A stretch of 64,000 nt of DNA from Clostridia bacterium (GTDB lineage Bacteria > Bacillota > Clostridia > Peptostreptococcales > Anaerovoracaceae): the NCBI GenBank assembly GCA_910575405.1, contig CAJTER010000010.1:50457-114456 (forward strand), given 5' to 3'. A model generated the notes under the pieces. The model had not been told where the DNA came from. It ran no database searches and saw only the letters and a list, made by a program, of their open reading frames with translations. Shown piece by piece: positions 31,967 through 41,085 of the stretch. The position numbers and the translations under genes are program-made. How positions within the stretch are numbered: the first letter of the stretch is position 1; every line of letters begins with the position of its first letter.

Positions 31967-32953
31967 ATGAGAAATGAGGAACTGAAAACCTTAAGCGTAA
32001 TAGTGCCCTGCTATAACGAGGAAAAGTCCGTCCATCTTTTCAATGGGGCCGTTATAGCACAGCTTGGCAGGCTGGATCCTGCCAAATACGATTACGAACT
32101 GATTTATGTGGATGACGGGAGCCGGGATGGGACCATGGAGCGAATCCTCGGTTTTGCTGCGGAAAATGACCGGATCATGTATCTGTCCTTTAGCCGCAAT
32201 TTTGGGAAAGAGGCGGCAATGCTGGCAGGCCTTGAGCATGCCAATGGAGACTGCGCTATTATTATGGATGCGGATCTGCAGCATCCGCCTGCCCTGATTC
32301 CTGAGATGCTGCAAAAATATGAGGAAGGCTATGATCAGGTTATTGGAAAGCGGGATCGAAAAGGAGAAAGCGGCAAAGCTGCCTTTTTTGCCAGGACTTA
32401 TTACAAACTGGTAAACCGGATGGTGGACGTAAAGCTGGTAGACGGAGCAGGGGATTTTCGCCTGCTGAGCCGCAAGGCAATTGACGCGGTCCTTTCTCTG
32501 AAAGAAGCAAATCGCTTTTCAAAGGGGATTTTTTCCTGGGTAGGCTTTAACCAAGTCTATTTGGAATATGAAAACAAAGTCCGCTATGCAGATGAGAGCA
32601 GGTGGTCCTTCAAACGCCTGCTGCGTTACGGTGTAGATGGGATCGTTTCCTTTAATGTGCAGCCTCTGAGGCTATGCGTATATCTTGGGGGCAGCCTGCT
32701 GGTCATCAGCATGCTGTATCTTTTATATTTATTCATCCGCATACTGCTCTACGGCATTGATGTCCCCGGTTATTTTACAACTATCACCCTGATTTCCGTA
32801 CTGGGAGGGGTGCAGCTCATCTCTCTTGGAATTATTGGGGAATATGTGGGAAGAATATATGCAGAAGTAAAAAAACGGCCCCTGTATATCCTTTCCGCCG
32901 CCAATATGGAGCCGCAGGAACAAAAGCGGGGCAGAAATGAAAGTGATAGATAA
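31967..32953 (+). CDS. Polyprenyl-phosphate glycosyltransferase, GtrB/DPM1 type
   Basis: A family 2 glycosyltransferase that loads a sugar from a nucleotide donor onto undecaprenyl phosphate on the inner membrane face. In the 328 residues, the GT-A domain shows SVIVPCYNEEKSV, YVDDGSRDGTME, SFSRNFGKEAAMLAGL and the DADLQHP acceptor/metal motif (residues about 100-106). Two membrane segments (about 235-262 and 272-295) follow, then a basic tail; this matches GtrB/YkcC. Its 3' end overlaps the flippase gene by 17 bases, the standard gtrB-gtrA pair. It is the first gene of the surface-polymer locus. Confidence 0.92.
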   Translation: MRNEELKTLSVIVPCYNEEKSVHLFNGAVIAQLGRLDPAKYDYELIYVDDGSRDGTMERILGFAAENDRIMYLSFSRNFGKEAAMLAGLEHANGDCAIIMDADLQHPPALIPEMLQKYEEGYDQVIGKRDRKGESGKAAFFARTYYKLVNRMVDVKLVDGAGDFRLLSRKAIDAVLSLKEANRFSKGIFSWVGFNQVYLEYENKVRYADESRWSFKRLLRYGVDGIVSFNVQPLRLCVYLGGSLLVISMLYLLYLFIRILLYGIDVPGYFTTITLISVLGGVQLISLGIIGEYVGRIYAEVKKRPLYILSAANMEPQEQKRGRNESDR

Positions 32954-33359
32954 GACGTTGGTGCGCTTTCTGGCAGTAGGCGTATTAAACACACTGCTTG
33001 GATCGGCCATCATGTTCGGCCTCTACAATCTGGCAGGGGTATCCTACTGGCTGTCCACTGCTGCCAATTACGTGTTGGTGAGTATATTCAGCTTTCTGGT
33101 AAACCGCCGCTTTACATTTCATCATCAGGGACGCCTGGGTGCCGGAGGAGTCCGTTTTGCGGCAAATATCGCGGTCTGCTATTTCCTGGCCTATGGCTGC
33201 GCAAAGCCTCTGGCAGCCTGGATGTTTTCCGGTTATGGACAGGCTGCGCGGGAAAATGCCGCCATGCTTGCGGGAATGTGCATCTTTACCGGACTGAATT
33301 ATATGGGACAGCGGTGGTTCGTGTTTGGAGGCAAAGACGATAAAAGAAAAACAGAGTAA
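32937..33359 (+). CDS. GtrA-like flippase
   Basis: A 140-residue membrane protein of the GtrA/DPMS family, opening with the typical LVRFLAVGVLNTLLGSAIMF segment and the SIFSFLVNRRFTFHHQGR motif after the second membrane segment; four segments in all (about residues 10-30, 36-55, 75-95 and 105-125). GtrA proteins are thought to flip undecaprenyl-phosphate-linked sugars to the outer face, where they decorate polymers such as teichoic acid. It overlaps gtrB by 17 bases. Confidence 0.9.
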   Translation: MKVIDKTLVRFLAVGVLNTLLGSAIMFGLYNLAGVSYWLSTAANYVLVSIFSFLVNRRFTFHHQGRLGAGGVRFAANIAVCYFLAYGCAKPLAAWMFSGYGQAARENAAMLAGMCIFTGLNYMGQRWFVFGGKDDKRKTE

Positions 33360-33373
33360 TCCAAAAGGCCTGT

Positions 33374-33402
33374 TTGTAATTGCAAGGCGGGCGTGCTATA
33401 AT
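33374..33402 (+). promoter_or_regulatory. Promoter of the ABC exporter genes
   Basis: TTGTAA (33374-33379), 17 bases, TATAAT (33397-33402). It starts a second transcript within the locus, 50 bases before the permease gene. Confidence 0.75.
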
Positions 33403-33451
33403 AGCAAAAGCGGTATGATATGGGAATTTGAGAAATAGAAAGTGAAGCATT

Positions 33452-34258
33452 ATGGGTTGGATACGAAATATTATAAAAGATCATATTGAATGGAGGCAGC
33501 AGATTGTCAAGCTGGCAAAAGCCGACATTGTCAAAACCTACAGCGGATCGGCGCTGGGATGGCTCTGGGCTCTTATAAAGCCTGCCATTACCATTCTCGT
33601 GTACTGGTTCGCCTTTTCAATCGGGCTGCGGGCAGGAAAGCCGGTCAATGGGGTGCCCTACGTTCTGTGGCTTATCGCAGGCGTAATTCCCTGGTTCTAT
33701 ATGAGTGAAATGATCACCCAGGGGGCAAGGGCTATCCGCAAATACAAATATCTGGTAACAAAAATGAAGTTTCCAGTAGCCACCATACCGACCTTTGTGT
33801 CGCTTTCCAAGCTGACCATTCATCTGTGTCTGGCCGTTGTTATGGTGCTGATCTATGTATGCTGCGGATATTTTCCGGGGATTTACATTCTGCAGCTGCC
33901 CTTTTATATGCTGTGCATGTTCGCTTTTTTTACAGCATGGTCCCTGTTTTCTTCCATGTTGTCGGCCATGAGTAAGGACTTTCTCAACTTGGTGAAATCC
34001 TTCACAACGGCGTTTTTCTGGCTGTCGGGGATCCTGTGGGATGTCAACAAGCTGGAGAGTGAAACGCTAAAACTGGTATTCAAATTTAACCCTATCACCT
34101 ATGTGGCCTGCGGATACCGGAATGTGTTCGTTTATAAAACCTGGTTCTTTGAACAGCCTCTAGATGTACTGTATTTTTGTATTGTTCTGGCAATTATGAT
34201 AGTGCTGGCTCTGTGGAGCTACAAAAAGCTGGTTAAGGAAATACCGGACGTTTTATAG
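33452..34258 (+). CDS. ABC-2 type polysaccharide/teichoic acid export permease (TagG/Wzm-like)
   Basis: The 268-residue protein has a cytoplasmic amphipathic start (IRNIIKDHIEWRQQIVKLAKADIVKTYSGSALGWLWALIKP, residues about 3-45) typical of TagG/RfbA permeases, and six membrane segments. With the ATPase 12 bases downstream it forms an exporter that moves lipid-linked wall polymer to the outer face. Neighbouring CDP-glycerol transferase and TarI-like genes support a teichoic acid substrate. Confidence 0.9.
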   Translation: MGWIRNIIKDHIEWRQQIVKLAKADIVKTYSGSALGWLWALIKPAITILVYWFAFSIGLRAGKPVNGVPYVLWLIAGVIPWFYMSEMITQGARAIRKYKYLVTKMKFPVATIPTFVSLSKLTIHLCLAVVMVLIYVCCGYFPGIYILQLPFYMLCMFAFFTAWSLFSSMLSAMSKDFLNLVKSFTTAFFWLSGILWDVNKLESETLKLVFKFNPITYVACGYRNVFVYKTWFFEQPLDVLYFCIVLAIMIVLALWSYKKLVKEIPDVL

Positions 34259-34270
34259 GAGTAGTGGGAA

Positions 34271-34999
34271 ATGGAAGATACAGTTATTAAATTTGAAAAT
34301 GTAACGAAAATCTACAAATTATATAAAAATGACAAACAGAGACTTCTTTCTGTTTTTTCAAAGCGTGTGCCCTACAAAGAAAAAAAAGCAACGGATAACG
34401 TGTCCTTTGAGATTAAACGGGGAGAGTCGGTTGCTCTGTTCGGCAAAAACGGAGCGGGAAAATCTACGATTCTGAAAATGATCACAGGTGTGGCCTTTCC
34501 CTCAGGCGGTGAAATCATGGTCAACGGCAGGGTGAGCGCTCTGCTGGAGTTGACCTCTGGCTTTGACCCGGAGTTTACGGGCCGGGAAAATATTTTTCTC
34601 AAAGGTCGGCTCAGCGGCATACCGGAAGCGGAGATCAAGGAGCTGGAAGGTACTATCGTGGACTTTGCAGAAATAGGAGAATATATCGATCAGCCGGTAA
34701 GAACGTATTCCAGCGGAATGAAGGCTCGTCTGGGGTTTGCGATCAATGTAAATATCAATCCGGAAATCCTCATTGTAGACGAGGCTCTCAGCGTAGGAGA
34801 TACGGCCTTCAAGGATAAGTGTCTCGGCAAGGTCAATGAAATTATCGAAAAAGACAACGTGACCCTGCTGTTTGTCACCCATGCCACGGCAACGGCAAAG
34901 CAATTCTGCAAACGGGGAATTGTGATGAAAAATGGAAAACTAGTTCTGGACAGCGACATTGACGCTGCCATTAAGAAATACAAAAGAATTGTGAAATGA
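34271..34999 (+). CDS. ABC polysaccharide/teichoic acid export ATPase (TagH/Wzt-like)
   Basis: ATPase partner of the preceding permease, 242 residues. Walker A GKNGAGKSTILKMI (about residue 57), TSGFDPEFTGRENIFL after the Q-loop region, signature YSSGMKARLGFAI (about 146), Walker B LIVDEALSVGD and the H-loop in LFVTHATATAKQFC. Wzt-type carbohydrate-binding C-terminal extension is missing, as in short TagH forms. It is 8 bases upstream of the CDP-glycerol transferase gene. Confidence 0.93.
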   Translation: MEDTVIKFENVTKIYKLYKNDKQRLLSVFSKRVPYKEKKATDNVSFEIKRGESVALFGKNGAGKSTILKMITGVAFPSGGEIMVNGRVSALLELTSGFDPEFTGRENIFLKGRLSGIPEAEIKELEGTIVDFAEIGEYIDQPVRTYSSGMKARLGFAINVNINPEILIVDEALSVGDTAFKDKCLGKVNEIIEKDNVTLLFVTHATATAKQFCKRGIVMKNGKLVLDSDIDAAIKKYKRIVK

Positions 35000-35007
35000 G
35001 TGAGTAG

Positions 35008-36141
35008 ATGTACCTGGCAATCAAGCTTGCAGAACTTGTGATGGAATTCATTTACGCGGTTATAAAGTGTGCGACCCGGACAAAGCCGGACAAAGTGACC
35101 TTTATAAGCCGGCAGAGCGACGAGCCATCGCTGGACTTTCAGCTTTTAAACGAAGAATTAAAAAACAGGGGTCTGAAAACCGCTGTACTGTGCCGGACGC
35201 TTAAAAAAAGCGCTTTCGGCCTGCTTTCTTATTGCTTTCATATGCTGCGGCAGATGCGCCACATGGCAGGTTCACGAGCCGTGATTCTGGACGGATACTG
35301 CATTGCTGCCTGTATGCTGAAGCATAAAAAGACCATGACTATCGTGCAGATCTGGCATTCCATGGGCACCATGAAGGACTTTGGCTATACGGCCATGGGA
35401 AAAAAGGAAGGCTCCAGCTACAAGCTTGCAAAGGCCATGAAAATGCACTGCAATTACGACTACGTGCTTATCAGCTCTCAGGCTTACCGGGAGCACATTG
35501 CCGCAGGATTTGACTGCGATGTGAATAAAATTTATACCAGCCCTCTTCCACGGCTGGATCTGCTGACTGGCATAGAATATGCGGAGAAAACCCGGCATAG
35601 AATTTTTGAGAAATATCCGCAGCTGAAAGAAAAGAAAAATATCCTTTACTGCCCTACTTTCCGCAAGGGAGACGAGGATGGACTGCGCAGCGCGGTGGAA
35701 ACCCTGTCCCGCAGGGTGGATAAGGAGCATTACAACCTGATTATCAAGCTGCATCCGCTGTCTGAAATCCGGATAACCGATGGGGCAGTTCTGACAGCAG
35801 GGGACTTTACTACCTTTGATATGATTTTTGTATCCGATTATGTGATAAGCGATTATTCCTGTGTCGTCTACGAGGCGGCAGTGCGAAGTATTCCTTTGTA
35901 CTTTTTTTGCTTTGATCTGGATCAATACGAGGACAATCGGGGGCTTGCCCTTGATTATGAAAAGGAATGTCCGGGGCTTATTTCAAGGGATGGAGAGGCT
36001 ATCCTTGAAGCTATTGAATCCGGCGAGTACGATATGGAATATTTAAAACGATTTACGGATAAATATGTATACCCGACCAACCATGCGACAAAGGACATGG
36101 CGGATTTTGTGATTCGGGTAATGGATGGGGGAGACGTTTAA
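35008..36141 (+). CDS. CDP-glycerol (or CDP-ribitol) glycerophosphotransferase, TagB/TagF family
   Basis: The 377-residue enzyme belongs to the family that adds glycerol-phosphate or ribitol-phosphate units to a lipid-linked acceptor. The hallmark IVQIWHSMGTMKDFGYTAMG block carries the catalytic His (about residue 115). Further on come SSQAYREHIAAGFDC, YCPTFRKGDEDG, IIKLHPLSE and the SDYSCVVYEAAV donor-site stretch (about 284-296), then LDQYEDNRGLALDYE. The N-terminus is a short membrane-associated helix rather than the large extra domain of poly-transferases, so it could be a primer-type enzyme. Donor identity is not determined. Confidence 0.9.
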   Translation: MYLAIKLAELVMEFIYAVIKCATRTKPDKVTFISRQSDEPSLDFQLLNEELKNRGLKTAVLCRTLKKSAFGLLSYCFHMLRQMRHMAGSRAVILDGYCIAACMLKHKKTMTIVQIWHSMGTMKDFGYTAMGKKEGSSYKLAKAMKMHCNYDYVLISSQAYREHIAAGFDCDVNKIYTSPLPRLDLLTGIEYAEKTRHRIFEKYPQLKEKKNILYCPTFRKGDEDGLRSAVETLSRRVDKEHYNLIIKLHPLSEIRITDGAVLTAGDFTTFDMIFVSDYVISDYSCVVYEAAVRSIPLYFFCFDLDQYEDNRGLALDYEKECPGLISRDGEAILEAIESGEYDMEYLKRFTDKYVYPTNHATKDMADFVIRVMDGGDV

Positions 36142-36196
36142 ATAATCAATTCATACACAGGTGTATCGTGTTTTCAAAAAAGAAGGAGGTTAACGT

Positions 36197-37714
36197 ATGA
36201 GCAAAATTTCTGTGATCATCCCTGCGTATAATGTAGGACATTTTATTAAAAGGATGTTGTCAGCCCTGGAAAATCAGACCTTCAGGGACTTTGAGGTTCT
36301 GATTATCAATGATGGATCTGAAGACAACACGGCAGAAGTTGCAGAAGAATACTGCAAAAAAGACAGGCGCTTTCACCTTTACACCCAGGAAAATCAGGGC
36401 GTATCGGCAGCAAGGAACAAGGGGATGGAGCTGGCAGAAGGAACGTACCTGGTGTTTTACGATGCCGACGACAAGGTCCCAAAAGATGCGCTTGAAAACC
36501 TGTTTCTTACAGCAGAAGCAAGGGACGCCGATGTCGTTATAGGAGGATTTCGGGTCAACCGGATGTACGAAAGCAAAAAGATGAAATCAGCAGTCCGCCT
36601 GTCCAAAAAAGAGGTTATCAGCCCTTTTGATACGGATCTGCTGTGGAACTTCAGTGTCTGCAACAAGCTGTTTCGAAAGGCCTGTGTTGACGAAATGCAG
36701 CTCCGCTTTGATACGGAATTAAAGATCATGGAAGACGGATTGTTTGTAACAACGATAATTCATCACTGCAGTCAGATCTGCGGGTGCCCTCACATTGTTT
36801 ACGAATATATGAAGCGGCCCTTCTGGGAGGAGACTTCCGCAACACAGGATGTATCAGCAGATCTGTTTGAAAATATATGCCGGGCATTTGAAAAGGTGGA
36901 GCAGATTATCAGAGCAGATACGGAGATACAGGAAACAGGTTTAAGCAGTCTGAGCGGCGAAGAGCAGCAGCAGATATGCAGAAAGCTGACATGCCGGGCG
37001 ACTCTTTACAAGCGGTTTGTAAAAAGCGATATCTTGACTGGACACTACCGAAACCTGTGGAGCGGGAAAACGGATTTTTCCCAGGAAGTACAGGAGCAGC
37101 TCAGATACTGCAGAGAGCAGATGTTCCCCGACATGTGGCAGGATCTTCTGAATAAAACCTTCGGGCTTCATCTGGCAGAAGGAATCCGCACGAGAAGGCA
37201 GGCCGCAGAACGGCCGGATATCACCATTCTGCTGTCAAAGGAGCTTCCCGGGGAACATGTCAATGAAGTCATCCATTCCTGTTACGAGCAGGAACTGCCG
37301 TTTTTTGAAATCCTTGCAGATGAGGAGCTTAAAGGCTACATAGATTCCCGGTATCTGGAAAAGGAAAACTTCCATATTGTGGACAGGGATGTCCCTCTGA
37401 TGCAGCAGGTTCTGGGAAAATATGCAATAGTTCTTTCCGAGGATATCCTGCTTCTTGGCAATACACTCAAGGCTATGATGAAACATCTGGAAGCAGACAA
37501 TCTGGCGCAGTGCGTTACAGTCCCGGTCATGAAGCTAAAGGGTTCAAAGCTGGTAAAGGCAAAAGAAAAGGGTCTGAAAAGAAAAAAGAGACCAGCTTCC
37601 AATATGTTATTTAAGGCAGGATTTCTGGCCTGCGGGGATCCGGAAACGATCCAGTGGTGTGAAACAGAGCTTGACGATGCCTTTGTGCTGAAATACTCTG
37701 CAGTTCAGAAATAA
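36197..37714 (+). CDS. Family 2 glycosyltransferase with long C-terminal extension
   Basis: A 505-residue protein. Residues 1 to about 230 are a standard GT-A domain: KISVIIPAYNVGHFIKRML, LIINDGSEDNTAEVAEEY, QENQGVSAARNKGMELA, YDADDKVPKDAL and EDGLFVTTIIH. Residues about 240-505 look alpha-helical, then a second Rossmann-like section (DITILLSKELPGEHVNEVIH onward) of a type seen in teichoic acid TarS-like or TagF-associated glycosyltransferases, but I do not recognise it. It lies in the polymer locus behind AGGAGG, so it probably attaches sugars to the wall polymer or its linker. Confidence 0.8.
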   Translation: MSKISVIIPAYNVGHFIKRMLSALENQTFRDFEVLIINDGSEDNTAEVAEEYCKKDRRFHLYTQENQGVSAARNKGMELAEGTYLVFYDADDKVPKDALENLFLTAEARDADVVIGGFRVNRMYESKKMKSAVRLSKKEVISPFDTDLLWNFSVCNKLFRKACVDEMQLRFDTELKIMEDGLFVTTIIHHCSQICGCPHIVYEYMKRPFWEETSATQDVSADLFENICRAFEKVEQIIRADTEIQETGLSSLSGEEQQQICRKLTCRATLYKRFVKSDILTGHYRNLWSGKTDFSQEVQEQLRYCREQMFPDMWQDLLNKTFGLHLAEGIRTRRQAAERPDITILLSKELPGEHVNEVIHSCYEQELPFFEILADEELKGYIDSRYLEKENFHIVDRDVPLMQQVLGKYAIVLSEDILLLGNTLKAMMKHLEADNLAQCVTVPVMKLKGSKLVKAKEKGLKRKKRPASNMLFKAGFLACGDPETIQWCETELDDAFVLKYSAVQK

Positions 37715-37749
37715 AGCCGGAAAGGGAAAGTAAAAAAGAGGTAACTGAT

Positions 37750-38511
37750 ATGAGTAAAAATGTTGCGATTATCTTTGCAGGCGGCAGCGGTGCCAGAATG
37801 GGCTCCGGCCTGCCAAAGCAGTTTATCGAAGTAAATGGAAAGCCGATTATCATCCATACACTGGAAATTTTTGAAGACCATCCTCTCATTGACGCAATCT
37901 ATGTTGCCTGTAAGGAGGATTATATCGGCAAGCTGGAAAAAATGCTGAAACGCCATATGATTACAAAAGTAAAAGGCGTGGTTCCAGGCGGAGTGACAGG
38001 CCAGGATTCCATACGAAATGCACTCCTTGCCGCAGCAGAGGAGTATGGTGGTGATTCTGTTGTGCTGATTCATGACGGCGTGCGCCCGTGCATCACAGGC
38101 GAGCTGATTGATGAAGACATCAAATGTACCAGAGAAAAGGGATCTGCAGTCACCTGCACTGCTTTTTTTGAAACTCCGGTTGTCAGCAGAGAGGGCATTT
38201 ACGTGGAGGATGTCCCGCCTAGGGCAGAGCTGTTTACTGCACAGGCGCCTCAGTGCTTTTTCCTCGGCGATGTTCTGAAAGCCCACGAAACAATCCGGCG
38301 GGAGAATCCGCAATACGTAGGCATTGTAGATACCTGCACCCTGATGAAAGCTAGCGGCAAGAAGGTTGCCATTGTAAAGGGACCCCGGGGAAATATCAAA
38401 GTAACGACACCGGAGGATCTGTATACCTTCCGGGCAATGATCGAATACAGAGAGACGGAGCAGGTCTTCGGCTTCTCGCAGAAGGAAGTTCCTACAAAGC
38501 TGATGAAATAA
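37750..38511 (+). CDS. Cytidylyltransferase of the IspD/TarI family
   Basis: The 253 residues show the nucleotide-binding loop FAGGSGARMGSGLPKQFIE (residues about 10-28), LVIHDGVRP-like VLIHDGVRPCI, TVPVV-equivalent FETPVV, and GNIKVTTPEDL near the C-terminus. IspD makes CDP-methylerythritol in isoprenoid synthesis; TarI makes CDP-ribitol for teichoic acid. The site inside a polymer locus, and the C-terminal extension beyond IspD length (about 230), favour TarI, i.e. a CDP-ribitol or related polyol donor. No TarJ-type dehydrogenase follows; an SDR epimerase does. Confidence 0.85.
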   Translation: MSKNVAIIFAGGSGARMGSGLPKQFIEVNGKPIIIHTLEIFEDHPLIDAIYVACKEDYIGKLEKMLKRHMITKVKGVVPGGVTGQDSIRNALLAAAEEYGGDSVVLIHDGVRPCITGELIDEDIKCTREKGSAVTCTAFFETPVVSREGIYVEDVPPRAELFTAQAPQCFFLGDVLKAHETIRRENPQYVGIVDTCTLMKASGKKVAIVKGPRGNIKVTTPEDLYTFRAMIEYRETEQVFGFSQKEVPTKLMK

Positions 38512-38537
38512 GGCAGGAACGCAAAGAGAGAAAGGAT

Positions 38538-39575
38538 ATGGAGATGAGCAGAGTATTAAAAGAAGATATTGAAATTATTATAAAAGAACCAATAAACTGG
38601 GAAAAGCTGAAGGGTAGCAGCGTTCTCGTAACAGGCGCCAGCGGGATGTTGGGAAGCTATATGATGCGCACTCTTTTGGAGCTGAACCACCAAAAGGGCT
38701 ATGGGATCCAGGTCTTCGCATTGGTGCGAAATCCGCAAAAGCTTCCTGCTGAATGCAGGGATGAAATCCAGATTCTGCAGCAGGATGTTACAAAGCCCAT
38801 TGTATCAGATGCGGCCTTTGATTATATCATTCATGCCGCGAGCCCGGCGAGTCCTCTCATTATGAGAAAGGATCCGGTAGGCACTATTGCGGCAAATACC
38901 TTAGGCGCCTATAACACTTTGGAGCTGGCAAGACAGAGCAATGCAAAGGGATATCTCTTTATTTCCTCAAGAGAAGTATATGGGCAGCCTTATGCAGACC
39001 AAAAAGTCTTTACCGAGGATATTTACGGCCTGGTGGATCCTCTGGACCCCAGATCCTGCTATCCGGAGGGTAAAAAAGCGGCCGAAACCATGTGCGCGTG
39101 CTACAAGCAGCAGTACGGCCTCAATACGAAAATCGCAAGGCTTGCCCACACGTATGGCCCTGGAATGTCAATTGACGATGGACGGGTACAGGCGGATTTT
39201 CTCAGAAATGTAGTTAACAGAGAAAATATTGTACTGAAGAGTGAAGGTACGGCAGTGCGCACCTACACGTATGTCAGCGACGCTGTTTCCGCCCTCTTTT
39301 ATATCCTGCTCAATTCAGACGAGATCGTATACAACATCTCTTCCGAAGATTCAACTGTTTCCATCCGCCAGCTTGCGGAGGCTCTAGTGGAGGCTTACCC
39401 GGAGCGGAACATGAAGCTGGTCTTTGATATTCCGGAGGATACGGGAAATTCCGGCTGCGCTCCATTTACTCTGGGCATTCTGGGAAGCGGCAAGCTGCGC
39501 GCCCTGGGCTGGTCTCCGGCATATGGCATAAAAGAAGGATTTATGAGAACCGTAGATTTTCTTGAGGAGGAATGA
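38538..39575 (+). CDS. NAD-dependent sugar epimerase/dehydratase (extended SDR)
   Basis: The 345-residue protein has the extended SDR layout: Rossmann motif VTGASGMLGSYMMRTL (about residues 31-46), YIIHAASPASP, SSREVYG (position of the catalytic Ser/Thr), the YPEGKKAAE form of the YxxxK pair (about 174-178) and ARLAHTYGPGMSIDDGRV. It most resembles UDP-glucuronate decarboxylases and dTDP-glucose dehydratases, but the exact substrate is unclear. It follows the TarI-like gene by 26 bases, a pairing seen in several Gram-positive polymer loci. Start could be ATG 38538 or ATG 38544. Confidence 0.85.
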   Translation: MEMSRVLKEDIEIIIKEPINWEKLKGSSVLVTGASGMLGSYMMRTLLELNHQKGYGIQVFALVRNPQKLPAECRDEIQILQQDVTKPIVSDAAFDYIIHAASPASPLIMRKDPVGTIAANTLGAYNTLELARQSNAKGYLFISSREVYGQPYADQKVFTEDIYGLVDPLDPRSCYPEGKKAAETMCACYKQQYGLNTKIARLAHTYGPGMSIDDGRVQADFLRNVVNRENIVLKSEGTAVRTYTYVSDAVSALFYILLNSDEIVYNISSEDSTVSIRQLAEALVEAYPERNMKLVFDIPEDTGNSGCAPFTLGILGSGKLRALGWSPAYGIKEGFMRTVDFLEEE

Positions 39576-39581
39576 TTCGTG

Positions 39582-41048
39582 ATGAAAGAGAGAAGAGCTG
39601 CATGGCTGCGCAGACTCCTGCTGGCCGTCGTCTTCCTTCTGGCAGCATTTCTGTTCTTTGTGCGCTTTGCCTCTGCAGCAGAGGCGCCGGGAGCTGTGAA
39701 GGCACCAAAAGGACCTCCGCAGCTCAATAAAACCAGTATTACGTGCAATATATCGGATACGTATACCTTAAAGCTAAAAAATGTGGATAAGAAAGAGGTA
39801 AAAAAAATTCGCTGGATTTCCAGCAAGCCTTCTGTCATGCGGGTATCGTCAAAAGGAGTCGCCACAGCAGCTAATATAGGAAAAGCGGTCATTGCGGCAA
39901 AATACAAAGGAAAGAAATACAGATGCCAGGTAACCGTAAAGCCTGCTAAATATACCGTTTCCACTGGGAGCAGATCCTTTCGGAACATCTACAAGTCAAA
40001 GCATTCCTCTTCCAACCGGGATTATTACGTGCTCCGCTCGTATCTGGAGCGCCTGGAGCGAACCCGGGGCGGAACGCTGACCCTGCTGCCTGGAACTTAT
40101 CGCGTGGCGGGAATTCTGTTCATTCCATCTAATGTGACGGTCAAGCTGTCCGATGGCGTTACGATTAAAAAATACAAGGCAAACGGTACAAACTCCCTGT
40201 TTCAGTTCGTACCCTCAAGCCGTTCCCACAGCAAAATCACCAGGTACAATGGTACCCATGACTCAAAACTGATTGGATCGGGAAAGGCAGTCATCGATCT
40301 GCGCTATGTGAAAGAGGGACTTGCTATTGCCATGGGGCATAATAAAAATATTACAGTCTCCGGCATTACCTTCAAACATATGCACAGCGGCCACTTTATT
40401 GAGCTGGATGCCAATTACAATGCGGTTGTTAAAAACTGCAAATTTTTGAATGGAAAGGAATCCGAGTACTATAAGGAAGCCATTAATCTGGATATTCCGG
40501 ACAAGAATACAGGGGGCTTTGGTGTAAGATGGTCTTCTCAGGACAGGACAATAAACAAGAAGATCACCATACGGGATTGCGAGTTCCGCAACCTGGATCG
40601 GGCTATTGGGACACATGCCTATACTTCGGAAAAGTTTTTTACAGGCGTTGATATACATGACAATTACTTTGGAGCTACAGTCGAGGATCCCATTCGCATC
40701 TGCAACTGGTCAAAGCCGAAAATCCGCAATAATACGTTCATGTGTGAAGACGGCCTTGCTATTCGGGCTATTTACTGTACTGGGGTCATCAGTCCGGTTA
40801 TTTCTGGAAATACGTTTAACGGCTACCAGCGGGCAATTGAATTTAAACCGTGCAAAAACAGCATTCTGCACCCTGCAGCCCACAAGTACAAGGAGGCATA
40901 TAATGTCCTCTCGCAAAAGAGCCTGAAAACACTGAAGGACAACAAGTTTATCAATATTGAAGAAAATTATGTGAGAATTCGCTATAATTCTTTGGAATTT
41001 GAAACCTATGAACTCTTTCCAGGCAAAGGGCCTGAAGAGAACGAATAA
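39582..41048 (+). CDS. Secreted protein with Ig-like and right-handed beta-helix domains
   Basis: The 488-residue product starts with a signal peptide (WLRRLLLAVVFLLAAFLFF, cleavage near ASAAEA about residue 34), continues with a bacterial Ig-like domain of the Big_2 type (residues about 47-125: LNKTSITCNISDTYTLKLKN, IRWISSKPSVMRVSSKGVATA) and a right-handed parallel beta-helix (about 130-470) that opens like pectate-lyase-type domains (GGTLTLLPGTYRVAGILFIPSNV). Such proteins cut or bind polysaccharide at the surface. No obvious catalytic triad was assigned. Place in the polymer locus suggests a role on the wall polymer. The GTG at 39579 is a possible earlier start. Confidence 0.8.
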   Translation: MKERRAAWLRRLLLAVVFLLAAFLFFVRFASAAEAPGAVKAPKGPPQLNKTSITCNISDTYTLKLKNVDKKEVKKIRWISSKPSVMRVSSKGVATAANIGKAVIAAKYKGKKYRCQVTVKPAKYTVSTGSRSFRNIYKSKHSSSNRDYYVLRSYLERLERTRGGTLTLLPGTYRVAGILFIPSNVTVKLSDGVTIKKYKANGTNSLFQFVPSSRSHSKITRYNGTHDSKLIGSGKAVIDLRYVKEGLAIAMGHNKNITVSGITFKHMHSGHFIELDANYNAVVKNCKFLNGKESEYYKEAINLDIPDKNTGGFGVRWSSQDRTINKKITIRDCEFRNLDRAIGTHAYTSEKFFTGVDIHDNYFGATVEDPIRICNWSKPKIRNNTFMCEDGLAIRAIYCTGVISPVISGNTFNGYQRAIEFKPCKNSILHPAAHKYKEAYNVLSQKSLKTLKDNKFINIEENYVRIRYNSLEFETYELFPGKGPEENE

Positions 41049-41085
41049 AAAGGATTTTCGCTACAAGTAAGAAGGAGAAAACCCT

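Noticed and set aside
36141..36196. Terminator between the CDP-glycerol transferase and glycosyltransferase genes
   Set aside because: Only a 4-5 bp stem (ACAC/GTGT) with no T-run.
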